From JAKZVK01 sp965248255 (GTDB taxonomy: Bacteria; Acidobacteriota; Terriglobia; Bryobacterales; UBA6623): a DNA stretch of 64,000 nt. Of the stretch, positions 52,540-60,295 are shown in pieces; within the stretch, counting starts at the first letter, position 1; each line of letters opens with the position of its first letter. Position numbers and translations under genes: made by a program. The stretch is taken from positions 2,356,001-2,420,000 of the forward strand of contig CBDFIW010000003.1 in the NCBI GenBank assembly GCA_965248255.1. The letters run 5' to 3'. The notes below the pieces were generated by a model that saw nothing but the letters and a program-made list of their open reading frames with translations, had not been told where the DNA came from and ran no database searches.

Positions 52540-53691
52540 CTACGGGTCTGTGCGGTCGCCGTCGGCGGCCGTTAGCCAGTCGGCGTTGAAGCGGGCGAAG
52601 GTGATCTGCTCGTATCTGTCGTTCTCGCCCCTTTCGTAAAGGCAGGCGATTGCGCCGTCCGCAAGCACGGTGAGGCAGGAATATGCCGCGGGTCCCGGGT
52701 GGAGAACTTTGGCGGCCGGCCAGGTCGCACCGTCATCGTAGCTGAGGCGGACGGTCATGTTCTCTCGTTGCGGGGACGCCGGATTGGAGAAAAGAACGCG
52801 GCTCCCGCCGGATTCGGGTGGGTCAAGCCGTAGCAAGCTTGCTTGGCAGCGCGGTTCGATGAGCGCCTGATCGAATGAAACGTCCGACCAAGTGAGGCCG
52901 CCGTCGGTGCTCGTTGCGACCGTGCGGCGCTCTCGGCCATGGTTGCTGCGCATGTTGAGCAGGAGCGAGCCGTCGGTTCGCTCGATAACTTGGCACTCGT
53001 TGTTCTTCTCTCCGGTTTCGCCGCCGATTTGCCAAGTCTCGCCGTGATCATCGCTGTAGATGATGTGTGAGTAGGAGCGCCGCGAGTTCTGCTTGCGGTG
53101 GTCGCAGGGGATGACCAGCCGGTCGCTTCGGAGCTGGATGCCGACACCGGGGCCGGTGGCGTACCACGTCCAGTCAGGTTTCTTCGTCGAGGCCGTGACC
53201 TCGGTGGTGGGCGCCCAGGTCTGGCCTTCGTCCCGGCTGTGGGTGACCCATACAGTGCGGGTGCCCGCCTCATAGCCCGACATGAGTTGCTCCCCCGTAG
53301 CGCCTCCCGGGTTCTTGGTGAGGAGGAGCCAAATGATGCCGGTTGCGCGATCGATGACCGGCGTTGGGTTGCCGATGGTGTCCTCACCGTGATCGGCGAT
53401 CACTTGCGTCTCGCTCCACGTCTCGCCGCCGTCGACGCTACGCCGAAGCAGTAGATCGATGTCGCCGGAGTCGCTGCGGCTGTTGCGGCGGCCTTCGCAG
53501 AAAGCGAGTAGGGTCCCTTGCGACGTTGTGATGATTGAGGGGATGCGGTAGGTGTGGTAGCCGCCTTCGCCGGCGCGGAAGAGTTCGAGTTGGAAGAGGG
53601 ATGGCTGTGTCGCGCATGCGCACAGGAGCCCGAGCGCGGCGGTGAGGGAGATGATCCTGGGGGCCGAGGTCGTGGGTGAGGACGGTTTCAC
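52540..53691 (-). CDS. Exo-alpha-sialidase-like (neuraminidase) protein, GH33-type
   Basis: A 383-residue exported six-bladed propeller of the sialidase clan. The N terminus is a lipoprotein-like signal (LGLLCACATQ). Five Asp boxes are visible: SVDGGETW, SRDEGQTW, SDDHGETW, STDGGLTW and SYDDGATW. The YRIPS motif carries the first catalytic-site Arg. Candidate second and third arginines are in EPRCQASLLRL and in the surrounding blades, and a Tyr occurs in AAYSCLTV. It may release terminal sialic or ulosonic acids, but related proteins act on other sugars. It lies 12 bp downstream of a TIM-barrel isomerase on the same strand, so they form an operon. Confidence 0.88.
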   Translation of the reverse strand: MKPSSPTTSAPRIISLTAALGLLCACATQPSLFQLELFRAGEGGYHTYRIPSIITTSQGTLLAFCEGRRNSRSDSGDIDLLLRRSVDGGETWSETQVIADHGEDTIGNPTPVIDRATGIIWLLLTKNPGGATGEQLMSGYEAGTRTVWVTHSRDEGQTWAPTTEVTASTKKPDWTWYATGPGVGIQLRSDRLVIPCDHRKQNSRRSYSHIIYSDDHGETWQIGGETGEKNNECQVIERTDGSLLLNMRSNHGRERRTVATSTDGGLTWSDVSFDQALIEPRCQASLLRLDPPESGGSRVLFSNPASPQRENMTVRLSYDDGATWPAAKVLHPGPAAYSCLTVLADGAIACLYERGENDRYEQITFARFNADWLTAADGDRTDP

Positions 53692-53703
53692 GGTCGTGGC
53701 CTT

Positions 53704-54501
53704 CTAGAGAAGCCGCTGAAAGCGGTCGCGGACGCGGATCTTGTCAGCAGGGGTGCCGAAGCCGAAGCTGAAGGGGCCGGTGTAGCCCTCTTGCTTCAGC
53801 CGGGCGAAGAGTGCCTCGAAGTCGATGTTGCCCTCGCCGGGAACGAGGTGAACTTCGTATTCTCCTGTGTTGTCGTTGAGACGCACTTGGCCGATGTTGG
53901 CGGCGCCGAAGGCCTCGAGAAAGCCTGCCCAACCCTCGGGGACTAGGTGCGCGTGGGGGGCGTTGAAAGCCCACTTGAAGTGGGAGGATTGGATCAAGTC
54001 GAAGAACGAGCGGGTTTCCTCGACGTTATGTGGAAGGTAGTGGATTTCGGAGCGGTCGGGTTCCTTGTTGTGGTTTTCGAGGTAGATCACGACATGCTTC
54101 TGCTCGGCTCGCTCGACCAGTCGACGGATGCGGTCGAGGGCGGCCGGGCATCGGCGGTCGAGGTCGCCGAAGTGGTAGCCGCCGTGGCCGACCATCCAGC
54201 CGCAGCCCAGCCGGGCGCCAAGCTCGAGGTTCGCGAAGAGATATTCGTCGACAGCTTGGCTGATGGGCGGGACGTCCTCGGCGTTGTTGATGGCCGAGGT
54301 GGGGTGCAGGCCGATTTGGATTTCGTGCGTCTCACAGAGCGCGCGGACAGCGTGCACGCGGGCGGTGTCAAATGAAGCGAGCGCGTTGGGAGCACGGTCG
54401 GCTTGGAAGTCGATGTAGGCGAAGTCGTTGGCGGCAGCCCAGCGAATGGTGTCTTCGAGCGGTTGATCGGATGGGGCGTTGAGGCCGAAGCGGCTGGGCA
54501 T
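53704..54501 (-). CDS. Sugar phosphate isomerase/epimerase (TIM barrel)
   Basis: A 265-residue cytosolic enzyme of the xylose-isomerase-like AP-endonuclease-2 family. Candidate metal ligands are Glu in VVIYLENHNKEP, a His in the region FNAPHAHLVPEGW, and GEGNIDFEALF near the C terminus, the usual product-side motif. The N-terminal FAYIDFQADRAPN is the first barrel strand. No signal peptide is present, unlike the relative at 25261. Operon position upstream of the sialidase suggests it handles the released sugar, although the exact reaction is open. An IS5 element begins 52 bp from its start. Confidence 0.87.
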   Translation of the reverse strand: MPSRFGLNAPSDQPLEDTIRWAAANDFAYIDFQADRAPNALASFDTARVHAVRALCETHEIQIGLHPTSAINNAEDVPPISQAVDEYLFANLELGARLGCGWMVGHGGYHFGDLDRRCPAALDRIRRLVERAEQKHVVIYLENHNKEPDRSEIHYLPHNVEETRSFFDLIQSSHFKWAFNAPHAHLVPEGWAGFLEAFGAANIGQVRLNDNTGEYEVHLVPGEGNIDFEALFARLKQEGYTGPFSFGFGTPADKIRVRDRFQRLL

Positions 54502-54553
54502 CGCGGTTCCCTTTCTTGGCCGGTAGGCTGGAAGCGTAGAGTTGATCTTAGAC

Positions 54554-55387
54554 TAGGGCGTGTTAACGCTAACGTAGGGTATCGAAACGTAGAGCCTCGA
54601 CGATGAGGGCGAAGTGGGGGAAGGCGAGGAACATGACGTCGAGCTTGTCGAAGCGGGAGAAGATGCGGCGGAATCCCTTGAGCCGTCGGAAGAGTCTCTC
54701 GATCTCGTTGCGGCGGCGATAGAGCGCTCGGTCGTATTCCCACGGCTCCAGGCGGGTGCGCCGGGGCGGCACGACGGGAATCCATCCGAAATCCAAAGCC
54801 AGTTGGCGTGTCTGATCGTCCTCATAGGCGCCGTCCATCAGCAGCGGCAGCGGCTCGGGCAGTGGCCCCAGACCACCGAGCAAGTTCGCGGCCCTGCTGG
54901 GCGTCGTGCGCTTGGCCGGGCGAGAGAGCGAAGGTTATCGCCGTTCGAGCATTTGCGGCAACCATATGAATCTTGGTGGTCCATCCGCCGCGGGATTTGC
55001 CGATCGCTTGCGGACCGTTTTTTTAACGCGCCCGTGCCGTCGGGATGAACCTTCACGATGGTCGAGTCCATTGACACGGCTTCGATTCGGATGCGGACCA
55101 GCTGCTCGCGCTGCAGTTTCTCGAAGACGGCGTCGAGCACGCCGTTCTTCGACCAGCGGTTCATGCGGGTATAAATGGTGTGCCAGTTACCGAAGCGTTT
55201 AGGCAAGCCGCGCCATTTGCAGCCCTGCTCGGCGACATACAACATGGCGTTCAAAACCGTGAGGTTCGGCAGGCTCACATTGCCGCGCTGGCGGGGCAGG
55301 ACCGGCTCGATGCGGCGGTATTGCTGCTCGGTGATCTCCATACCTCCGAGTATAGCAGCTTTTGCGACTTAGTGTTAACACGCCCTA
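54554..55387 (-). mobile_element. Decayed IS5-family element
   Basis: Terminal inverted repeats read TAGGGCGTGTTAAC and onward at the left, and TAGGGCGTGTTAACACTAAG (reverse complement) at the right. CTAG flanks both ends (54553-54556 and 55385-55388) and may be the target duplication. The length of 834 bp is normal for small IS5 members, but the transposase is frameshifted twice. Confidence 0.82.
54569..55341 (-). pseudogene. IS5-family transposase, broken by two frameshifts
   Basis: The first part (55341 downward) reads MEITEQQYRRIEPVLPRQRG to GALKK, with the DDE Asp in VSMDSTIVKVHPDG. At a run of seven A the frame leaves the family sequence. The expected continuation (GPQAIGKSRGGWTTKIH) is present in another frame, reached by a +1 shift. 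A second indel near 54880 moves into the last frame, LGGLGPLPEPLPLLMDGAYE, with the second Asp and then RRRNEIERLFRRLKGFRR, which carries the Glu. All parts are there in three frames, so the element is probably inactive unless both shifts are sequencing errors. Confidence 0.82.
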
Positions 55388-55492
55388 GCGAGGTCGGCGA
55401 TCTCAAAGCGGCGAGTCGGCACCTCGGTGGCGTGGACCGAGCGGCCGTTAGGTGAGCAACCGAGCCCGCTGCCTCTTCAGGTGTCGGGTGAA

Positions 55493-55861
55493 TCAGCTGC
55501 TCCAGTAGCCGGTCCACCAACCGGCCAGCAAGGCTATCGCTCCCCCAAGCAGAGGGAAAGCGAGCAATGCCAAACCCAGTCGTGAAACCAAGCCGGGGCC
55601 AGCGTTCCTAAACGCGATCCAGGCCTGGGCAACGACGATCAAGCCGAAGGTGGCGTAGCCCCACAAACCTCCGTGGATGCACCAGGGACAGTGAGGGTCG
55701 CCCGCCTGGTGGATGTTGCAGCTCACCGCGGCGCCGTTCCACCAGGAGCGGCAGCCGCACTGGTAGACCAGGTTGCAGAAGCTGATAAACAGCAGGCCGC
55801 CGACAGCCGCCGCCGGCAGAAAAGCCGCGACGCGGCCGGCCCAACCCGGCTTGACTTGAAT
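55493..55861 (-). CDS. Small Cys-rich membrane protein, probable ATT start
   Basis: The open frame read from the usual start codons gives only 77 residues (GTG at 55726). Reading upstream adds a natural membrane helix (FLPAAAVGGLLFISFCNLVYQCG) and brings the protein to 122 residues. The only start next to a good ribosome-binding site is ATT at 55861, with AAGGAGG ending eight bases before it; both lie at the end of the Gfo/Idh gene. ATT starts are rare, so this needs proof. The sequence has four hydrophobic segments and three Cys clusters (CGC, SCNIH, HCPWC) that could bind metal or form disulfides. I do not know its function; coupling to the Gfo/Idh gene suggests a shared task. Confidence 0.6.
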   Translation of the reverse strand: MQVKPGWAGRVAAFLPAAAVGGLLFISFCNLVYQCGCRSWWNGAAVSCNIHQAGDPHCPWCIHGGLWGYATFGLIVVAQAWIAFRNAGPGLVSRLGLALLAFPLLGGAIALLAGWWTGYWSS

Positions 55862-55863
55862 CG

Positions 55864-57192
55864 CTACACCTCCTTGGGCACGACATACGGCTTGCGGTAG
55901 TCGCGCTTGAGGTGCTGGTTGGCCTCGTCGTTGTTGATGAACCGCTCGGCGGCGGGATCGAAGTCCAGCCGCTGCTTGGTGCGGTACGAAATGTTCGCCA
56001 TGTGGCAGAGGGCGGCTGAGAAGTGTCCCTCGACGATGTCGCAGTTGAGGTCCGTGTGCTTACGGCTCCTCACAGCCTGGAGGAAGTTGTCGAAGTGCGG
56101 CGCGAAGGACCAGCCGCGATCTTCGGCGTAGAACATCGACGGACCCAGCTCGCGCTTTTCGCCGAGGAAGGTCCAGAAGCCACGATGGCTCATCGTCATG
56201 TAGCCCTCGCTGCCAAAGAAGATGTTGCCGACGGTGTTCATGCCGCCGGTCTTGTCCCCGAGGTTGGCCTCGCCGCCAGTGAGTAGGCCCCGCACCTCGA
56301 ACACGAGCTGCGCGTCGGGATAGTCGAAGAGCGCCGTTTGCGTGTTGGGCGTCTGCTGGTCGTCGTTGTAGACGAAGTGTCCGCCGGAGGAGAAGATGGC
56401 CGGCGGGAGGGTCTCTTTGCCGAGGCCCCATCGGGCAATATCCATCTCGTGCACGCCTTGGTTGCCGATGTCGCCATTGCCGAAATCCCAATACCAGTGC
56501 CACTTGTAGTGGAAACGGTTCTCTTGGAAGTCGATCTCCTGGGCCGGGCCAAGCCAAATGTCATAGTCGACGCCGCTGGGGATCGGGCTGGGCTGCAGGC
56601 TGCCGATCGATTTGCGGCGTTTGAAGCACAGGCCCTTGGCCATGTAGAGATCGCCGATCACACCGTCGTGCAGGAGCTGGATGCCGCGCATCTTGTGCTC
56701 GGTGCTGCGGCTCTGCATGCCGCATTGGACGATGCGCTTGTACTTGCGCGCTGCCTCGATCATCTTGCGTCCTTCGAAGATGTTGTGGCTGGCTGGCTTC
56801 TCGACGTAGACATCTTTGCCGGCCTGGCAGGCCCAGATGGTGGCGAGCGCGTGCCAGTGGTTGGTCGTGGCGATGGAGACGGCGTCGATCGAATCGTCGT
56901 TGAGCATGTCGCGGAGGTCGCGGTACTCCTTGGGCTGGCGGCTCTGGTACTGCTTCGTATAGGCGGCCGCGCGCTCGCTGACGGCCTGATCGATGTCGAC
57001 CACGGCCGCCACTTCCGAACCGGGAAGCTCGGCGAAAGCGCGGATGTGCGACTTGCCCCGGCCGCGCACGCCGATCACGGCGACGGCGATACGCTCGTTG
57101 GCGCCCTTGACACGGGAGTAGGAGGCGGCTGACAGGGCCGCGGTGGTGGTGCCTGAAGAGCCTAGAAAACGGCGACGATCGATGGATTTCAT
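55864..57192 (-). CDS. Tat-exported Gfo/Idh/MocA-family oxidoreductase
   Basis: A 442-residue NAD(P)-binding oxidoreductase with a Tat signal (SIDRRRFLGSSGTTTAALSAAS). The Rossmann motif is VIGVRGRGKSH near residue 40 and the family EKP motif is in DVYVEKPASHN near residue 132. The C-terminal domain has HWYWDFGNGDIGNQGVHEMD, with a His typical of the catalytic region. Export with a bound nucleotide fits the Tat route and is known for glucose-fructose oxidoreductase. It probably oxidises or reduces a sugar in the periplasm. Its stop is two bases from the next small gene. The amidase gene lies 82 bp upstream of its start. Confidence 0.92.
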   Translation of the reverse strand: MKSIDRRRFLGSSGTTTAALSAASYSRVKGANERIAVAVIGVRGRGKSHIRAFAELPGSEVAAVVDIDQAVSERAAAYTKQYQSRQPKEYRDLRDMLNDDSIDAVSIATTNHWHALATIWACQAGKDVYVEKPASHNIFEGRKMIEAARKYKRIVQCGMQSRSTEHKMRGIQLLHDGVIGDLYMAKGLCFKRRKSIGSLQPSPIPSGVDYDIWLGPAQEIDFQENRFHYKWHWYWDFGNGDIGNQGVHEMDIARWGLGKETLPPAIFSSGGHFVYNDDQQTPNTQTALFDYPDAQLVFEVRGLLTGGEANLGDKTGGMNTVGNIFFGSEGYMTMSHRGFWTFLGEKRELGPSMFYAEDRGWSFAPHFDNFLQAVRSRKHTDLNCDIVEGHFSAALCHMANISYRTKQRLDFDPAAERFINNDEANQHLKRDYRKPYVVPKEV

Positions 57193-57274
57193 GGAGGATC
57201 TCCGCTACATCCTGGCGAGAACTGCCCCAAGGTTAGCATGGGGAGACGATGAAGGGCTTGGCCCAGGGGATGAC

Positions 57275-58120
57275 TCACCGGGCAATGTCTTCGGTCGATG
57301 TGCTGATGATGCCGTAGGCGTCGGGGCGGCGGTCGCGGAACATGAAGTAACGCTTGCGGGCGCCTTCGACCTCGTTGCGGTCGATGTCGCCGGAGACGAT
57401 TCCGCTATCGACGCGGCCAGCTTCGGCGACGACCTGACCGAGTGGGTCGACGATGACGCTGCGGCCGCCCATGACAAAGGTGTCGCCGTCGCTCATCGGC
57501 ACCGCGCCCACGCTATTGCACGCCGCCACGTAGGCGCCGTTCTCAAAAGCGCGGGTGATCATCATCTCGCGCCAAACCGATTTCTCGGTGTCAGACGCGC
57601 CGAACGGGACCAGAATGAGTTCCGCGCCGGCAAGGGCGAGACAACGGGCCGACTCGGGAAAGAACGTGTCGTAGCAAAGCATGATGCCGATACGCCAGCC
57701 GTTCATCGGGAAGGCTGGGAACTTCGAGCCCGGCCGGAAAAACAGTTTCTCGATTCCCCGAAAGGCCGGGATCTGGACTTTGCGGTACTTGCCGACGACC
57801 TCGCCGTCGGGGCCGATGAGCATGCTGGTGTTGTAGTAGAGGTCGGTGCCGTCCTGCTCGTAGTAGGTGGCGACGATATGGACGCTGTGTTCGCGCGCTT
57901 TGGCCTTGACCGAGCTGATGGCGCAGCCGCCTTCGTCGGCAGCCAGGTCGTAGTAGTTGTAGTCGCGATAGACGGGGAAGTAGCCGGTACTGAAAAACTC
58001 CGGTAAAACGATGCAGTCAGCACCGCCCGCGACCGCCTGGTCGATGTGGTCGCAGGCGGTGGCAACGTTGCGCTCGATCTCCCCGACCGAGCTTTCCATT
58101 TGAACCAAAGCAAGTTTCAT
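57275..58120 (-). CDS. Carbon-nitrogen hydrolase (nitrilase superfamily)
   Basis: A 281-residue cytosolic amidase of the nitrilase superfamily, close in pattern to N-carbamoylputrescine amidase and carbamoyl-amino-acid hydrolases. The catalytic triad is Glu41 (LPEFFSTG), Lys114 (YRKVQIP) and Cys149 (IMLCYDTFFPE), all intact. The length is typical for the family. No signal is present. It cleaves a C-N bond, but the actual substrate is not determined. Neighbours are the Tat-exported oxidoreductase and a PLP decarboxylase. A combination of decarboxylase and amidase would fit polyamine or amine catabolism, which is inference only. Confidence 0.93.
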   Translation of the reverse strand: MKLALVQMESSVGEIERNVATACDHIDQAVAGGADCIVLPEFFSTGYFPVYRDYNYYDLAADEGGCAISSVKAKAREHSVHIVATYYEQDGTDLYYNTSMLIGPDGEVVGKYRKVQIPAFRGIEKLFFRPGSKFPAFPMNGWRIGIMLCYDTFFPESARCLALAGAELILVPFGASDTEKSVWREMMITRAFENGAYVAACNSVGAVPMSDGDTFVMGGRSVIVDPLGQVVAEAGRVDSGIVSGDIDRNEVEGARKRYFMFRDRRPDAYGIISTSTEDIAR

Positions 58121-58356
58121 GACGCGTCTCCCGGCCGACTCATGAGGACCGTGGCGCCGGCGCTAGCGCAGGGAAATCGTTAGTGTAGAAGCATTCGACA
58201 TCAGGCGTCGGAGCCGCCCGCTGGGGCGCGGGCCCGCAGGCTCTGTGCCGGCTGGCTTCGGTCCGGATGAGAGCGGAGGGCCGTCTTGGTAGAACCAGTC
58301 GAGCGGTAGGGCGCGTACACGGCGGCCGGGGACTCCGCCCGCGGCAAGCCGGGGGC

Positions 58357-59913
58357 TTACGCCACGAGATTCCGGGATGTCTCCAGCACCAACTTCCACA
58401 GCCGGTCGACGTGCTGGGAGGTGGTGCGCAAGTTGCCGATCGCAGCTCGCAGCACGAACTGGTCGTGGAGCACTGTATTTGAGAGATAGAACTCCCCGCT
58501 TCGATTCACTGCTTCGATCAGTTCTTGGTTGAGGCTGTTGAGTTCACCGGGACTTCTGCCTTTTGGGGCATAGCGGAAACAGACCACGGAGAAGGGGTGC
58601 GGAGCCATGACCTCGAAGTCCGGGTGCTCCTCGACGGCCCGCGCGAACTCCCCGGCCAGCCGGATATGCTCACGCAGGTTCGCCGACAGGCCCTCGCGGC
58701 CGAAGTAGCGCATGACAAACCATAGTTTCAGCGCCCGGAAGCGGCGTCCGAGCGGCAAGGCGTACTCCATGAAGTTGACAGCACGCGGGTCTTCGCGGCT
58801 TCGAAGATACTCGGGCACCAGCGAAAGAGCCTGCCGCAGCGCCTCGGGACGGCGGCAATAGAATACCGTCAGGTCCATCGGTGTGAACAACCATTTGTGA
58901 GGGTTGACGAGAAACGTGTCCGCGCGCTCGCAGCCGTCGAGGAAGTGCCGCTTTTCCGGCAGCATCCCGGCCACCCCCGCATAGGCCGCATCGACGTGCA
59001 GCCAAAGCGAGTGCCTTGTGGCGATATCGGCAATCGCCGCCACCGGATCGACGCTGGTAGTGGAGGTCGTTCCGACCGTCGCCACGATACAGAACGGCCG
59101 CCGCCCGGCTGCCAAGTCCTCCTTAATCCGCGCCTCAAGTGCCGCCGGCAGCATGCGGAACTCGCGGTCGGTCGGAATCTTGCGGCAGTTCTCACGTCCC
59201 AGGCCGAGCACCAGCATCGCCTTCTCGATCGACGAGTGCGCCTGCTCGGAGGTGTAAAGCACCAGCTTGGTGAGATCAGTGGCGTGGCCCGTCGCGCGGT
59301 CCACCTGCAGCGCCGCCTCTCGCGCTGCGATCACCGCGTGCAGGCTCGCGACCGAGGCGCCTCCCAGAGTCATGCCGAACCAGCTAGTGGGCAGGCCGAA
59401 CCACTCGGCCAGCCAGCGCAGCGTCACCTGCTCCAACTCGGTCAGCGCGGGCGAGGTCTTCCACAGCAGCCCAATGTTGTTCAGTCCCGCGATCAGTGTC
59501 TCGCCGAGGATGCCCGGGCCGCTACCGGTGGTCGCGAAGTAGCCCATGAAGCCCGGATGGTTCCAGTGCGTGACATGCGGCAGGATCTGTTTCTCGAAGT
59601 CGGCGAGAATCGCCTCCATCGGCTCGCCGGTCTCGGGCGCGGACGAGGGCAGCTCGTCAACCAAAGCCCCGGGCTTCACGTCTGCCAAGACGCGGTGTTT
59701 CTCTGGATGTTCGAAGTAATCGGCCAGCCAATCGATCACTTCATGCCCGAAACGCCGGAACTCCTCTGCAGGCATGTCACCGAGGAGCGATTCAGAGCCG
59801 GGTTCCGTCACTCCGCCCACAGCGGTGGATTCGACGCGGTCGCCCTCAACGCTCGGACGTCCGTTCGTTGCGCCGGCCTGCGTGTCCGCCAGCCTGTCGG
59901 TCACATCCGCCAT
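58357..59913 (-). CDS. Group II PLP-dependent decarboxylase (aromatic-L-amino-acid type)
   Basis: A 518-residue fold-type I decarboxylase. The chosen ATG at 59913 gives a flexible 46-residue leader before the family start DMPAEEFRRFGHEVIDWLADY; another in-frame ATG at 59775 sits right at that boundary. Catalytic landmarks are HPGFMGYFATTGS, the ring-stacking region EQAHSSIEKA, the PLP Asp in LHVDAAYAG and the Schiff-base Lys in NPHKWLF. This is the usual set for DDC/tryptophan/tyrosine decarboxylases. The substrate could be an aromatic amino acid or glutamate-like; the loop that selects it was not resolved. The gap of 236 bp to the amidase holds nothing I can name. Confidence 0.92.
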   Translation of the reverse strand: MADVTDRLADTQAGATNGRPSVEGDRVESTAVGGVTEPGSESLLGDMPAEEFRRFGHEVIDWLADYFEHPEKHRVLADVKPGALVDELPSSAPETGEPMEAILADFEKQILPHVTHWNHPGFMGYFATTGSGPGILGETLIAGLNNIGLLWKTSPALTELEQVTLRWLAEWFGLPTSWFGMTLGGASVASLHAVIAAREAALQVDRATGHATDLTKLVLYTSEQAHSSIEKAMLVLGLGRENCRKIPTDREFRMLPAALEARIKEDLAAGRRPFCIVATVGTTSTTSVDPVAAIADIATRHSLWLHVDAAYAGVAGMLPEKRHFLDGCERADTFLVNPHKWLFTPMDLTVFYCRRPEALRQALSLVPEYLRSREDPRAVNFMEYALPLGRRFRALKLWFVMRYFGREGLSANLREHIRLAGEFARAVEEHPDFEVMAPHPFSVVCFRYAPKGRSPGELNSLNQELIEAVNRSGEFYLSNTVLHDQFVLRAAIGNLRTTSQHVDRLWKLVLETSRNLVA

Positions 59914-60098
59914 TCGTGGATTCCTACCCCTCAGCATACTATCGGCACCGGACGGCCGAACGACAGTCCCCTCGCGGGCAGCGCTCGTAGCGTGGGTCTC
60001 GGTGGGGACCGGCGGCTCCCTGTTCGGTTGAGTCCTGCGGTCTCGAGTATCCGAACGCACCCCTCCTTGTAAGCATCGCCGGTGCTAGCATGAGGGCG

Positions 60099-60194
60099 AT
60101 GGAAATTGTGCCTCTCCTGGTTGCCGCCGCGCTGGCCGTCGCGATTCTGAAGTTTGGGGGCGGTTGCGGCTGCGACGGTCCGGGTTCCCCCTGA
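60099..60194 (+). CDS. Small ORF, 31-residue membrane peptide with GGGCGC tail
   Basis: An ATG at 60099, preceded by GAGGG, opens MEIVPLLVAAALAVAILKFG, a single hydrophobic helix, followed by GGGCGCDGPGSP and a stop. It is short, so coding potential is uncertain, but start, ribosome site and membrane segment all agree. It is divergent from the decarboxylase gene and precedes the PL22-like gene. An upstream ATG at 60090 adds three residues. Function unknown. Confidence 0.4.
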   Translation: MEIVPLLVAAALAVAILKFGGGCGCDGPGSP

Positions 60195-60295
60195 GGTGCG
60201 CGCCGCCTTTCGGCCCCCTCGGCGCCGGGTAGGTGTTGCCGTTACAAGCGTAACCGGCTTGGTCCTTGCAGGTGAATTGATACGATGACTATTTC

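Noticed and set aside
54990..55030. Programmed -1 frameshift in the IS5 transposase at the A run
   Set aside because: The frame change needed is +1, and a second shift near 54880 is also required, so decay or base error is more likely.
57143..58006. A 287-residue plus-strand ORF over the amidase
   Set aside because: Antisense to an intact catalytic triad gene; Asp/Ala/Val-rich mirror composition.
58897..60072. A 391-residue plus-strand ORF over the PLP decarboxylase
   Set aside because: Antisense of a complete enzyme; Arg/Gln-rich with no domain.
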